Below are positions 1-12,339 of a DNA stretch of 64,000 bases, in pieces. The stretch's first letter is position 1. The number at the start of each line of letters is the position of its first letter. Where the stretch lies: the NCBI RefSeq assembly GCF_040115645.1, contig NC_089551.1, positions 1,116,001 to 1,180,000 on the forward strand, in the 5' to 3' direction. The notes under the pieces are model-generated. The model saw nothing but the letters and a program-made list of their open reading frames with translations, was not told where the DNA came from and made no database searches. A program made the translations under genes and the position numbers. The stretch comes from Euwallacea fornicatus (Eukaryota; Arthropoda; Insecta; Coleoptera; Curculionidae).

Positions 1-243
1 TATTTATATTAAAATAACCATAAAGAATTGTTTAAACGGCAGGATCAACTGCTAGTGTTCAGAGCTCGCTGGTCCTGAATATAAAAATTACACCGAGATC
101 ACTCATTAAAAAAAAAAACAGGACAAAAGACTACATAAATGAAAATACGACAGTGTCACCTAATTAACATCGTTTTTTGGTGGTAAGGCCGAACTCAACA
201 CCTTTCAAATTGCTCAATAAACCTGATCGGTTGAAATTGCTCG
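1..243. other. 3' flank of polo
   Basis: This stretch follows the polo stop codon on the minus strand and should hold its 3' UTR. I see no ORF and no canonical AATAAA on the minus strand here, so the polyadenylation site is either a variant or outside the window. Confidence 0.4.
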
Positions 244-3200
244 CTATTCATTACTTACAATCAGCGAGATTTTATCGTAAGCATAATGCATTTTCTCATA
301 AAGGCTGCTCAGACAACCCTGTTGCTCTAAAGTGGTAAACCTGAAGGTGTGGAAGGACTTTGCTTCGTCGATGTAAGTCACTGCGGCCATCAGCGGACAC
401 AAAATCATTTTCGTGTGATCTCCGAAATTAATCTGGAAAAAGCTCGCTGTCGATGCTCAACGAGGCAGAGAAACCGGCAGATCTTACCTGTACAATGCCG
501 CTGTTCAGCTGCATCAACACCCCCGACGTGGATCGACACCACTGGTCCAGATAGGGGGTTCTCGACATGCAATCGATCTCTTTGGCGACGGCCGCCCCAG
601 TCTTGATCAAGTGCTCCTTCATGTATCGATGGAAGTACGAAAGCAGCTTGATCTTCTTCTCGTACTGTTTAGAGTAGTTCTCTACGGTCATATATGCCTC
701 GTCGCCGTTTTTGTCGACGTATTGAACGTTAATTCCGTTCGCCAACATGATCAGTCTCGTGGAGTCGTTGAACATCACTCCCACGCTCTCGTCAGACAAC
801 TCGTAGCCGAAGCCGTATTTGTCCGAGTAGTCCACCCACTTGGACACCCAAATGGTCGGCTGGGCGTCCGGATCCGTCATCTCCACATATACCTTTTCGT
901 GCAGGGTCGGTTTGCTCTTTATAAACTACCGAAGAGAAATTGCAGCTGAAGTTAAAGAAACTTCCATTTTTAACGAGTAGAAGAGAACGGCGCATCCGCC
1001 ACACTTTAAACATTCATGTAAACAAACCGAGCACGTGGTCCTCAGGTTGGTGAGCGCTGATTGGTCGGTTGTGCCGTCCGAACGACCGATATTCCACAAA
1101 TGCGGGGACATTTCACATGGTCGAACTTGTTTCTTTTTGAATGGAGAGCGTTTATTGCAAGCATTACGAGGTCGGTGGGAATTTAGCTGATAATACCCTT
1201 TTGGTGCCCTAGGCCGTACTTTTAGTAGTCGCTGAGTATTATAAATGATTAAAAGTACTTAAAAACATAATTTTTTTTTAGTGTAATAACGGCCTGACTA
1301 CGGTCCTGTTTAATACTTTCATCTCGAGCAGATCACGTGAACGCGGCGCATGCATTTGTCTACATGGACATTTTATCGCGGCAAGACGAACTGTAATTGA
1401 GTCAAAACACCGAAAGAAGAAAAACAAGGATAGTAAATGTTAGCACCTAGTCTGGCGCGATGAGTTCACGCTGCGGGATCACGGGAAGTCTTTACACCAC
1501 AATTCCTCAGAGATGCGCAGTAAAATCGCAACCGAAAACGCCTATTTCCCTGCGTAATGAATAAATGCGCAAACGCACACAGCTCAGCGATCTTTGGTCG
1601 CAATAATAAACAAACAATGATGAATTTTAATAAACGTTGTTAATTAAAGGGCAATGTAGCATGCCTGTGCGGAATAATTATACGCGAGCAAAAATAGAAC
1701 GCTTTTATCGAACTTCTCCATAGTACAACAGTAGAAATTAGGGTCGAAGTGAGATACAAAGCTTTTTCGTGTAAGTGTAAGAGGAGAATCTTCGGCTGGT
1801 AAACGAACTAGTGCTCAGTTTAACAATGCCCTTAAGTGCTAGACCTGAAGGACAAAACCCATAGACGTACCGCGGCACGAAGGCCCATGGCTGCGTCTAT
1901 GAAATGTGGAAATGAGTCATTGCGGCAGGTCCCAGAAAAAAGGGTCCGAAATGAACACGCATGCGAGAACAGTGGTTCCAAACGTTGCTTAATGGTGGAA
2001 GATGGTTAATCTCTGAGGAAGATGGATTTTACTTGGGACACCTATAGGTACCTGAATAAATTCTTGATAGAGAACAAATAAAAAAATACGGATTTATTAG
2101 GACCCTTTCACTAAAAAAAATGCATCGTGCGGCTCTAAATTGTTCGATTCAATTTGGCGCTCATATTTCTGGTTAAAAAAAGGAATGGAAAGATGAATAA
2201 AAACAACCAAAGACTGTGAGCGCAAAATCGAAAACAAACCAATTTCCTACGAATAAACACGTTTTTTCATTGTTTACTATTTAACCGAGTTTGTATTGAA
2301 TTTTTTCACCAAATGTATACCTGTTTTTGTGAAAAACTAACCGATAATCGTGAATTGCAAACATCGTTGTATGTAGTTTTGAAAGACCCCCAATTTGAGG
2401 TATCACTTCACCCATATTTCAGATAAAAATCGGCCATTTTGTGCTAGCTGTGACGTAACATTTAAAAATTTAATAAACGCCAAATGCAGCATTTTTCGTC
2501 TTATTTTAATGCTGCTTTAGAATTAAAATAATAACAATTTGTTGAAAAGTAAACAGGGGTGCGCGCGCACGGTATGCGAAAGGCACATTGAAATTTACGC
2601 CCGATAAAATATTTTATTAATTTTCGACGTATTGAACCACCAGCCATTGGGCTGCAAGACATTTATTTCTGCCTTTTAGGCGAGACCTGCCGTGATGACT
2701 CGTTCCTGCTTTCTGGACGTGAATGGCCCATTGGTCCTCTATTGAATCGCTGCAGTCACGATGGCTTAGCGAAAAGTAAATTATACTTAAATTCCAGGTT
2801 CGAAAAAGGAGTTTGTGGGAAATCCCATCCGTAAATTAACCCTCGTCCGGGGATGATCGGCGCCAGACTCTAGACATTCCGAACAGATGGTGGTGCCTTG
2901 AAATGGCTTTGAAAGGGATACGAGTGATAGAATTCGCCGGTTTAGCTCCCGCGCCCTTTTGCGGCATGATCTTGTCCGATTTCGGAGCCTCCGTTATAAG
3001 GATCGATAAAGTAAGCCGAAGAATCGATATTGTAACGCAAAATACAATCGGTGTGTGCGTCTAATGTAGTCTAAACCATTTTTACAATAACACTCAAAAT
3101 TTCCAACATTTTGCTTTTATTTTCAGGAATCATCAAACTCCAACCTGGACTGCCTCGGAAACGGCAAAAAGTCCCTCTGTCTGAACCTAAAATCCCCACA

Positions 3201-6200
3201 AGCGGTGGAGATAGTTCATAAACTCATTAAAACCACAGATGTCTCGATCGAGCCCTATAGGGCTGGTGTCATGGAGAAACTGGGCCTCGGCCCTGAGGTT
3301 CTACTCAAAATCAACCCTAGATTGATTTACGCGAGATTAAGTGGTTATGGTCACTCAGGGCCTTATTCGCACAAAGCCGGACACGACATCAACTATTTAG
3401 CTTTATCTGGTTTGCTTTCCCTATTCGGGAGAAAAGAGGAGAAGCCGATGTTCCCCGTGAACTTATTGGCGGACTTCGGGGGAGGAGGGCTGATGTGCGC
3501 TTTGGGGATCCTCTTAGGGCTTTTAGAAAGAGAAAAATCGGGTAAAGGACAAGTGGTTGATGCTAATATGGTGCAGGGCACCGCCTATCTGGGAAGTTTC
3601 CTCTATAAATCGCAATATTTGCCCATATGGGGCAACCCCAGAGGAGAAAACGTCTTAGATTCTGGAGCGCCTTTCTACGAAGTTTACGAGACGAAAGACC
3701 ACAAATATATTGCGGTGGGAGCCTTGGAAAGCAATTTCTACCTCGACTTGTTAAAAGGGTTGGGACTGACTGAAGAAGAGGCTCCACAGTACGATTTGGA
3801 GGAGAATAAAGTCAAGTTCGAGCGGAAATTTTTAGAAAAAACTCGAGATGAATGGTGTAAAATATTTGATAATTTGGACGCCTGCATAACACCGGTTTTA
3901 GAATTGGAAGAAGCTCCTTTACATCCCCATAATAAAGCCCAAAAGACGTTTAAGGAGGGCGCGCCAAAGGCGGCACCTAACTTGAGCCGGACTCCAGCCG
4001 AAAGCACGTCGAGTGGCAGACCGAAAATTGGGGAAAACACCGTTGAAATTCTCGAAAGTATCGGTTATAGCGGAAGTGATATAGTTCGGCTTAAAGATAA
4101 TGGTGTAGTATACTATGACACTGCAAAAAAATCTAAATTGTAAAAATTTACTCGGAAATAGGGGCTATTTTGTTTGATGGAAAATTTACAACAAATATAA
4201 TAAAAAGTTGGAAATCTCTAGCGGATTTCAATTTCTCTTAAATACTTAACCTTAATGAAAATACGGACACAAAGCAAAATTTTACATACTCTACATTACG
4301 TCACACCAACCCTACTCGTATCGTCAGCTGGAGAATGCCCACAGTCGACACTAACAACAGGCGCCTGCGCATCTAACGCCAACCTAAACAAACATGACCG
4401 CTGACAGCCATTTTTTTAACCTTGTTATTGTTTACAAACTCATGAAATAGCATGAATTATAATCCCCAACTTTTCACTTGAAACTATCAAAAATTCCCAG
4501 AATCTAACGTTCGAAACTTCACACCAGTGTCTGGATCTGAATCTCGGATATGGAAAACCATGCAGGTGAAAATAGCCTCGAAAAAATGGAAAGTAGCGAG
4601 GAATCCGATTCGGAAGATGAAGACCAGTCTTATATTAGAACGCGCCGGGGTGTAATTCAAGTGTGCAAATCAAAAACCGAAAAGAAACCCGACAGACTGA
4701 ACGGCGAATATTCATATCAAAATACCATTAAACAAAGAGTGATTGGCCAGCCATGCATTGACTGCAGAATGGAGTGTGACCTCAGAGTCGCAGAGAGATT
4801 CCGACAGGACAATTACCTCACTTTTTGGGGTAAATTAAAAAGCTGGGAAGATCGCAGAAGCCACTTACGGCGGCTGGTGCAGATCCTCCGAGTCCCACAC
4901 CCCAAAAATGAAACCAGAAAAAAGTTTCTGCGGAAATACTATCTCGAGATGGAGGATGGGTACACTTTAGTTTGCAAGACAATGTTTTTCAACACACTCG
5001 CCATTAGTGCCAAATTTGTTGAGACCACTTTACAAAAGTATCCAGAAAATGTCTTAGATGAGACCAAGGTCAAACTTATTAACTGTCCCACCAACAGCAC
5101 ACCCAAGAATCTTGAATCAAACACACCTTCCCGAACTTATATTAAAAAGGAGAAAGAAGTAGAACCAATGGTCAAACCAAAAGAGGAAATTCCCACCGAA
5201 GGGCAGCTATTAGTTGATGCAAATAAGGAAGACATTAAGCCCCCTTGTGAATGCTCAGAACAATGTGGGCAGAAGATACCTGAAGAGGCAAGACTTAAGA
5301 TTTACGAACACTTTTGGACCAAACTCCAGTCATGGGAAGAAAGGAAGTTGTTTGTCATTAATACAATTGAAAAGGATAGATATACCTCTATAAGAATGTT
5401 TGTTTTGCCTGTGAAGGATGCAGGGCATATTAACGTTTGTCAGGTAAGAGATGTAAGAGTAAGACTCAAAAATCACTTGCTTAGCTTTAGTTAACACTCG
5501 GCTAACAACTAATTATGTATCATTTCTCAATTCCAACCTAATAAATATCTTTTTTTCAATTTCAGGAAATGTATCTCAACACTTTAGCCCTTTCTGAAAA
5601 AGCTATTGATCTCCTCCTGCCCATAACCGAACCTCTTACTCCTAAACCATTGAAACGTCAACATTCCCCTGAGTTTTATCCGACGCCACATCAATTTACC
5701 CAAAATCACCACACCAAAGACAAAAGAAGTTCTGCCAAAGATTTGCTGCCGCCCCCTTTGAAACCCCCCTGCAACTGTCCTCTGCACTGCAGATTAAAGT
5801 TGACTGAAGACGTGCGCCAGCAAATTCATCGAGAATACTGGAATCTCCCCGTTCAAGTGGACCAAAAGCACTTTATTCTTTCGACGATTCAAGTGCAAAA
5901 AAGCTTTGAGATTAAGCAATTCATGTTGCCTTGTCTGTATGACTCAATAATGGTCTGCAAAGAAATGTATTTGAACACTTTGAGCATCTCTGAAGAGTTC
6001 CTTTTGAGTACAGTTCGGAATATCAACCATGATGGAAGCATTAGGGAAGAACCAAACGAAGGTAACTACATGCATTCTGGTATTTCCAGTAATGGCAAGA
6101 CTGGAGGGGAAAGCAGCGAGGTGAGTTGTATTAACTCGACGGCCAGCCAGGTTAAAGAAGACGTGCGGCATTCCACTAAAACTGAAGTTAAGAGGGTGAA

Positions 6201-9200
6201 AAAGCAGCGTCGCAGCAAAAAAATGGGCCCTCCTTGTCCTACCTCTTGTCGTTTGCAATGCAGCACCAAGTTTACAGAAGAAAACCGCAAAGAACTCCAC
6301 GACCAGTTTTGGTACTCCATGGACTGGCAGGTGCGGAAGAAGTTTGTAATGGACACGGTGGAAGAGTTTCCCATAAAGAATCGATCGATTCCGGGAAGGT
6401 TAACTAAAAGGAATTTTAGCAGGATATATCGGCTTCCGCTGAAGGAGGAGAAGGTGACTGTGTGTCAGAAGATGTACTTCAACACACTTTCTATATGCAG
6501 CAAGTTTGTTTCTACGGTTCATATTTGGGCTTCCCAAGTTAAATGGTAAAACTCTTTTAGGAGTGTTGGGCCTGCTTCACTTTATAATTCGGTAGACAAT
6601 TGGGTCTAGAGACATGGAAAGCGCCCTACGTATTTTGACCAATAGGATTAAATAAATTTTAGATATCTTTTGTTTAATTTGTAACGGTAAAATTTACCTT
6701 TTTACCGCAATACTGTATCTTCCAATTTTTACTACTGCCAATTAGAATAATTATGTTTGACTGAGCATTCTTCCCCCTTTTATGGGTTTTTATCAAAGTT
6801 TTAATTGTAGAAACTAACCGATATTCATAGTAACTAAACCATTATTATACAATAACTGCGTGCTGAACTGCAGAGGGAAATAATTTCCTTTATTGCGATT
6901 GGTTCAGAATAATATTATTGTTCTAAATTCATTTTACAACCCTTAATTTAGTTTTCTAGTATTATTTTTCTATGTTTAGTAATTAGTAAATGATTAATGA
7001 GCCAGGACAGAACAAGTAGTTGATCACGTAATCTCATTGTAAAGACGCAGTGTAACCAATTTTAGATATACTGTAATAGTCATTATATTTTTTAAAGAAA
7101 ATTTTGATTCATTGTTGACACAAATTAATATCAAGTTATAGAAGGACACTATACTATTTAATTTTTTATGTTCGAAAGTACTTTTATACTAGCGTAGAAA
7201 TAAACCTCTTTATTAGAAGAAAGTTGTTTTTTTACACGTTTTACGATTGAACTTCCCACCAAATCCCATGTGAAAACAAGAAAATCGTTATTGACATGAA
7301 AGCCAGCGAGTTCGGGGCACAACACGTCAAATTGCGCGAAATAGATGATTCGTATGCACGTACATATTAAAATTAATTTTATTTTAACTGTAAGTAACTT
7401 CGTACTCAACCATAGATATTTACGCATTGACAAATATTCGTGGAGCAGTTTACTGTTTCCCCATAAATCTCCGAGATCGGAGAGGCTCGGCGAACGACGC
7501 ACATCTTCGGATATTTCGCGACCAATAGCAATACATCCTGATTCGGCACAGCTGGGTGGACGTACACATATCAATTGGCCCGATACGTTTATTTTTAATA
7601 TTTAGCTTTAAAATATGCATCTTCGGAAAAAAAAGGGAAATCGGCTATTTCCACATTTTTTTAAATGAGATTTTCTCATTTTTGGACTGCACTCCACTGG
7701 CCTCCCACGTTTTAACGTTTGAAAATATTAGCCCCCCATGGGATGGTTCATAATGAGATTGGTCGTACATTCCAGAACAAGATCGTTTTTATGGAAGGTA
7801 TGGCAAACCATTAGAATAAAAAAGGGAGACAGTTACAGAATAAGTTAAATTAGGAAAAGGGCCTATTTTAATGATCATTAAGAATACACTTTAGAACTAG
7901 ATTTGTTTGTCATGGCGTCTGAAATATTTTGGAAAATTCTATTCAGGGAAAACCAACCTTGTAACTGTTCCTTCACAGATCCCAATGGAGGGCATAAAAA
8001 TTTCCACCACTCTGTATAGAGTAAATGAAAAACATGCAAAAAGGACTTTCACAATGTTTTTAGATCGACTCTATACATGGTATTGGCTGAATACTAGGAT
8101 CTCCGTCGTATCTTAGTTATTTTTACGTTGAGAAATTTGTTCTTTAACGGTTTTAGTTGACGCTCTTCAGTAGCACATATAGGTTTGCTCCGTTGACTAA
8201 CTTATTAATTTAGCATTTACATATTGCTAAAACTGAGTTTTGTCAGCACAAAAACTTGGAAAGGGTCGAAAAAACAGAAAAAACTAGCACTTGTCGGCCT
8301 GAGTCAATGCGAGATTTTAAACGTTAAAAAAATATTTTAATAGATCCCTTCAAATGAATGACTAAGTGAAGTAAACTTATTTACAGCAGTGTGAGACATC
8401 TATGTTACTCTTCAAAGATAACATGAAAACAATTGCCAATATCTGTCATTACATACACCTATATGTAAGAATTCCATGGATAGAGGCAGATTCAAAAACA
8501 TCACGAATCGATACTTGAAAATAACCCAAAATTGAATTACCTTGGCCAGGAGCGCCTTCAGCACCTTCATATTCGTAATGCCGTCGAAACTCGAGGCGGG
8601 GACAGAAAGACCAGCAGAAATGGAGTTCTGCCTGTTAGGATGTAGTGAGGGGACAGCTGCGTTGTTCTTGTTCGGAATTTCAGTGAGAGGGCCCCTCCTA
8701 GGGCTGCGGGTATTCGTCAGATCTATATTATCGAATCTAGGCGCCATCGTCAGGCAACTGAGTGGTAAAGAGGCAGGACAGTAGCCGTGTACCAGAAACT
8801 CGTGTTTGGCTAATTGATCGATACTCGGTCGTCTTGTGGGATCGGATTGAAGCATTCTGGTTATCATATGTTTGGCTGAAGGGCACAAAGTGCTGGCTAC
8901 CCTGAATTTCGAGAATATAAATATTATCTCTCTAACTTAGACGTATCTATACTTGCCTGTATTCGCAGTTCCTAATTCTGGCATAAGTCTCCTTCAGGGT
9001 GCTGGTTTCAAATGGTGGTTTTCCCACGAGTAAAGTATACATAATGCACCCTACAGACCAAATATCTACCTCATAGGAATGTCCCTTTTTATTTAAAATT
9101 TCAGGCGCTATGTAGTTAGGAGTACCGCACAAAGTTTTTTTTCTCTCCCCTTCATACTGAATTTTTGCCGCCAATCCAAAATCTCCAATCTTCACTTGTA

Positions 9201-10324
9201 GGTCATCATTTAAAAATAAGTTACCCAGTTTCAAGTCCCTATGTATTATGTTATGGTGGTGCAAGTAGCTCACTCCACTTATTATCTGATTCATATAGAA
9301 CCTAGTTTCTGGTGCGGTCAGAGCCTTTCTTCGTTTGTGCAGTTCCATCATCGAGCGTCTTTTGCACAGCTCCAGCACTATGTAGACATTATAATTGTCT
9401 TCGAAAAAATTGTGGAAGCCAACAATGTTTTTGTGGTTCACACTGGCATGTATGTGGATCTCCTGGGTCATTTTTTCTTTTTGGTTTTGCTTAGCCATTA
9501 GTTTTTTTGAAACGATTTTGCCCGCATAGGACTGCATGTTGTTGGAGTTGATTATTTCATAACATTTGGCAAAACCTCCCTGGAAAGAAATAAAAGCTTT
9601 TTGTAGGTTTTTATACACTTCACCATAAAGAGTATCACGAAAGAAGAGGGTCTTTAACTAGTCAATGTAAAGTTTATTGTTCAATTAAGTAAGATTACTC
9701 TTGTCACACTCTGTATATATCTAACCTTAAAAGAGGCTCAACAATAATCTAACAAAATCTAACGATTCACTACAAGTGAAGAAACTTAACATATCTTAGC
9801 TCTGTATTCTCTGTAGATTTGCAACCCAAAGTTAAATCTAGGTGGGGCCTAAATTCAGACTTCCACTATCAATTTCGGTCTGTAGAATTGTGAATTTAAG
9901 TCATGCTTAGATCAAGTTTCACTTGTGAAATTATGGAGAAAGGGGTTAATAAAATTTCATAGTTTATATGTCTCATCAAGGTCGATCTCTTCATGTGAAG
10001 CAGGCTTAAGAGCAAACTTCTAAACTACAAGAAATTTTCAAAGTTTATTAACATCCTAGAATATGGATAAAACTTGCATGCTTTTGCAATCTCATGTGGA
10101 AGATAGATACCACAAACCATCACTGTTTGGCGTCTTAAACCTCAGGTGCCAAAGAATAATCATTAACACTCTAATAATTTCTCATATATCCAGCAGAAGG
10201 GTTTTATGGGTTGTCTATAAATTACCAGCCTCACCTTGCCAAAAAACCGTCCCTTTTTGTAGTTGATCTTTTTCGTGGGATCATAGATTATATCCGGGAT
10301 CGTCGAGTCATCTTCATGAGACAT
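244..10324 (-). CDS. polo: Polo kinase (PLK1 family), five coding exons
   Basis: Mitotic serine/threonine kinase acting at centrosomes, kinetochores and the midbody. Coding exons on the minus strand are 10324-10235, 9579-8957, 8901-8541, 925-488 and 432-244, giving 566 aa (Drosophila Polo is 576, human PLK1 603). Frames join cleanly at every junction. The kinase domain has the GKGGFAK glycine loop (29-35), catalytic K51, alphaC E70, HRD with D145, DFG with D163, and the activation loop KKTLCGTPNY with T179 at the PLK1 T210 position. The polo-box region starts near residue 380 (WVSKWVDYSDKYG); W388 and the H510/K512 pair of DHTK match the phosphopeptide-binding residues of PLK1. The start was chosen at MSHEDD because family similarity begins just after it and the ATG has an A-rich context; the frame stays open upstream. 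Two opposite-strand genes lie inside intron 3. Confidence 0.95.
926..2902. other. Non-coding part of polo intron 3
   Basis: AT-rich sequence between polo exon 4 and the AMACR start. No coding exon was recognised. It should include the AMACR promoter, but no TATA or strong initiator stands out. Confidence 0.4.
2903..4143 (+). CDS. AMACR: Alpha-methylacyl-CoA racemase
   Basis: Family III CoA-transferase fold enzyme that interconverts (2R)- and (2S)-2-methylacyl-CoA so that branched-chain fatty acids can enter beta-oxidation. Exon 1 is 2903-3010 (36 codons, MALKGIRVIEFAGLAP), the intron 3011-3126 is GT-AG, and exon 2 is 3127-4143, giving 374 aa (human AMACR 382). H122 in AGHDINYLALSG and D152 in LLADFGGGG fall on the catalytic His/Asp pair known from mycobacterial MCR. 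The motif GKGQVVDANMVQGTAYL is also typical. The protein ends in SKL, the classic PTS1, so peroxisomal location is expected. It lies inside polo intron 3 in opposite orientation, about 0.4 kb upstream of the next nested gene. Nothing looks broken. Confidence 0.95.
4199..4204 (+). terminator. Polyadenylation signal of AMACR gene
   Basis: Canonical AATAAA 56 nt downstream of the AMACR stop codon. Confidence 0.7.
4550..6549 (+). CDS. Four-module Cys-rich protein of unknown function
   Basis: I do not recognise this gene. Exons 4550-5443 and 5566-6549 join in phase 0 through a GT-AG intron (CAG|GTAAGAG, TTTCAG|GAAATG), giving 625 aa. The protein has four repeats of about 85-100 residues at roughly 67-164, 231-317, 365-448 and 520-613. 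Each repeat starts with PPC or QPC and two or three further Cys, then an aromatic FW or YW segment, and ends in VC(K/Q)xM(Y/F)xNTLxxS. The intron falls just before EMYLNTL of module 2. The first 30 residues are acidic, linkers are charged and Ser/Lys-rich, and residues 507-517 (KRVKKQRRSKK) look like a nuclear signal. The module resembles, from memory, N-terminal domains of uncharacterised insect proteins, some transposon-linked; treat that as a weak guess. A DNA- or metal-binding role is possible. It sits inside polo intron 3. Confidence 0.85.
6651..6656 (+). terminator. Polyadenylation signal of Cys-rich gene
   Basis: AATAAA about 100 nt after the TAA stop, which supports 6549 as the true end of the coding region. 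Confidence 0.65.
6657..8540. other. Non-coding remainder of polo intron 3
   Basis: AT-rich sequence with no convincing exon on either strand. The open frames here have no recognisable domain and contain transposon-like AT-rich stretches. Confidence 0.4.
8902..8956 (-). other. polo intron 2, GC-AG type
   Basis: The minus-strand donor reads ACAG|GCAAGT and the acceptor TTCAG|GGTAGCC, giving a 55-nt intron. Only the GC donor keeps frame: TAC AG + G GTA reads Tyr-Arg-Val, matching the family sequence CEYRV. The nearby GT (CAA|GTATAG) would shift exon 3 out of the kinase frame. AG|GCAAGT is the strong consensus known for the minor class of U2 GC-AG introns. Confidence 0.8.
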
Positions 10325-11954
10325 TTTGAGGTTTTTTAGAACACAGTTTTCACTCACGAAATACAAGAAAAAAACGTAGTAATTTGCAATTATTTGGTTT
10401 TTTCGAGGTCCCAGACCGATCGGGATCCGTCCACAAGACAAACCGACTGGTTTAAGCTGCTGGTTATCAGATTGATATGAAAATTCAAAAGTTCGAACTC
10501 TGATTGGTGGAAATGAAACGGCTTTTATACGAATTACAGTTTTCTCCGTGTGCACGAGCACGGTTTGAGGTATCGCTCATAGATAGCGCAGCAGACGATG
10601 GCGAAATTTATTTCTATGTGGTTGGAGCGAATTTCGATTTAGAAGTCAAAAAGCAACAATTGTCCCTAGTTTCAGTTTACCCTTCTGAGACATTGCGGAT
10701 GTGCTGGAAGTGAAAATATAGAGGGTGTTCCATATGTGTTTCATTTGATTACGGAGGGTGATAGCATATTAGAAAATAATGTGGTTTCCTATGTGAACTA
10801 TGTTCCCATGATGCTTCGTTAGGCAGATATTTTATTAAAAAAATAAATAAATTGGTAGTATTTTCACAATCGTTTAAGATATGTAAATGAAATTTGGCAT
10901 GTCTTGACGGCTAATGTCGACGCATTTGTTTATGTAGAAAGGTTACTGTTAATTTTAGCAGTCGCGTGCCTATGGACACATCCCAGCACGTTTTTTTTAA
11001 GGAAAAATGGTACGCCACTGCATCTTTTCAAAATAAAAATTATTTTTCGAATCTTCATTTCATTTATAAGAAAAATGCTCATTCGGCTCTATTACATCCA
11101 ACGTATTGTTTCCCAATAAAAACATGAAAATAGTCTGCATGCACGATATTCTCTAAATTATTTTGAAATTATTAAATTTGTTCTAAGTATTTTTTGTTTG
11201 CTATAAAATTACAGAAATTGTTCACTATATATAACAATTTAATGTTTCTAATTGAGTTTTTAAGGTGTTGGTTGTGTTGTATGTGTTTTTACCACGCTTT
11301 TCTTTATTTACTTCTTCAGCTTTTCTTATGGCTTTATGACCATCACCCGTGTCCTTGCGGACGCGCAAGAAGTCGCACGATGATCGCATTCCCTACCAGC
11401 GCGAATAAATTTGATATTCCTATGAATTTTGAAGGTCTGAAATTATTTGGAGAGCGAAAAAGCCATTTTTGCATAAGGACACGTTTAACTCATTCGCCAC
11501 GTTTTTGACCCCCTACCCCACCGCCGTTGTACCGGAGAGTTAATGCGACCCCAAACTTTCTTTTACTGCATTTTTCCTCGATGATCATTTGTTCGTTAAC
11601 GCGATATTGAATAATTAGCATTCATTAAACACATTTCCAGATTGTTGCTAATGACCACCGGGCAATTTTCCTTGCAAAAACCGCTTTCTCGAACCCTTTC
11701 CAATTAGTATTACTACCACCCGACGATTAGTACCATTTACAGAATTATGTCATTAACAACGTCCAAGAACAATGAATCACGTGACAAAAACGTAACAAAT
11801 ATGTAGATCCCTTGAACGATTATGGAATAATAAGTTCGGCCATTACTTCGATATGGGTTCCTAATGGTAAGGGTCAAGGTAAATGAAGATGCCGTCCATC
11901 AAGTTATAGGTACGCGTACTCGTAGTGTCCTTCTCTACCGCTGACCCCGGCCAC
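10325..11954. other. Interval between polo and lectin promoters
   Basis: This holds the polo 5' leader and promoter (minus strand) and the upstream region of the lectin gene (plus strand). The two genes are divergent. No protein gene was recognised; a degenerate MITE-like repeat lies at about 10.73-11.1 kb. Confidence 0.4.
10725..11100. repeat. Degenerate MITE-like sequence
   Basis: It begins with AGAGGGTGTTCCAT, close to the CAGGGTGT ends seen elsewhere in the window. The segment around 10999-11060 (GGTACGCCACTG followed by AAAAATTATTTTTCGAAT) is clearly similar to 47622-47685. Its first half is also shared, inverted, with 42353-42375. The far end was not found. Confidence 0.45.
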
Positions 11955-11990
11955 TATATATACAAGAGGTTTGTTTGTTATTGTTTCAGT
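11955..11990 (+). promoter_or_regulatory. Core promoter of C-type lectin gene
   Basis: TATATATA at 11955-11962 is followed by the arthropod initiator TCAGT at 11986-11990, with A+1 at 11988, 33 nt after the first T of the TATA box. A non-coding exon 11988-12093 would end at CACAG|GTAGGT, and the next exon starts at 12332 after TTTCCAG, eight nt before the ATG. Confidence 0.7.
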
Positions 11991-12339
11991 GTCGATTGTA
12001 GATCTTTCCGGGTTTGGTACCGATACCCCGAACAGTACCTTCTTGGCGTGCGCTTTCAAATTTTAGTACCTCGCTTTAATCTCATCATCACAGGTAGGTC
12101 TTCACGATTGACTTCGTCAGTAATTGGAATTTGGTTGCTTTAAGCTCAACCTTAAGCAGGTGCTTAATGAAATTTCCTTTGCAAGTCGAGAAGGAGAAAG
12201 TGAAAATGTCGTACGCAGTCCATCACGCATTTAAGTCGCAAATTTAATTGTTTTGCGGCATAGTTTTGTCTGTTTTTACCGGGTGTTAAACGATACGTTT
12301 CAAGCTCCTCAATAAGTTTTAACGTTTCCAGCTTTCAAC

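Larger units (their letters stand above)
926..8540 (-). other. polo intron 3, host of two nested genes
   Basis: This is a 7,615-nt intron between AAG|GTAATT (exon 3) and CGGTAG|TTTATA (exon 4), phase 0. It separates the end of the kinase-to-polo-box linker from the polo boxes. On the opposite strand it contains a complete AMACR gene and a complete four-module Cys-rich protein gene, each with its own intron and polyadenylation signal. Confidence 0.85.

Noticed and set aside
428..1111. Overlapping plus-strand and alternate-frame ORFs over the polo-box exon
   Set aside because: They are shadows of polo exon 4; only the minus-strand frame matches the polo-box family.
7158..7574. 138-codon minus-strand ORF in polo intron 3
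   Set aside because: No domain, low-complexity AT-rich end, and no matching exon or promoter signals.
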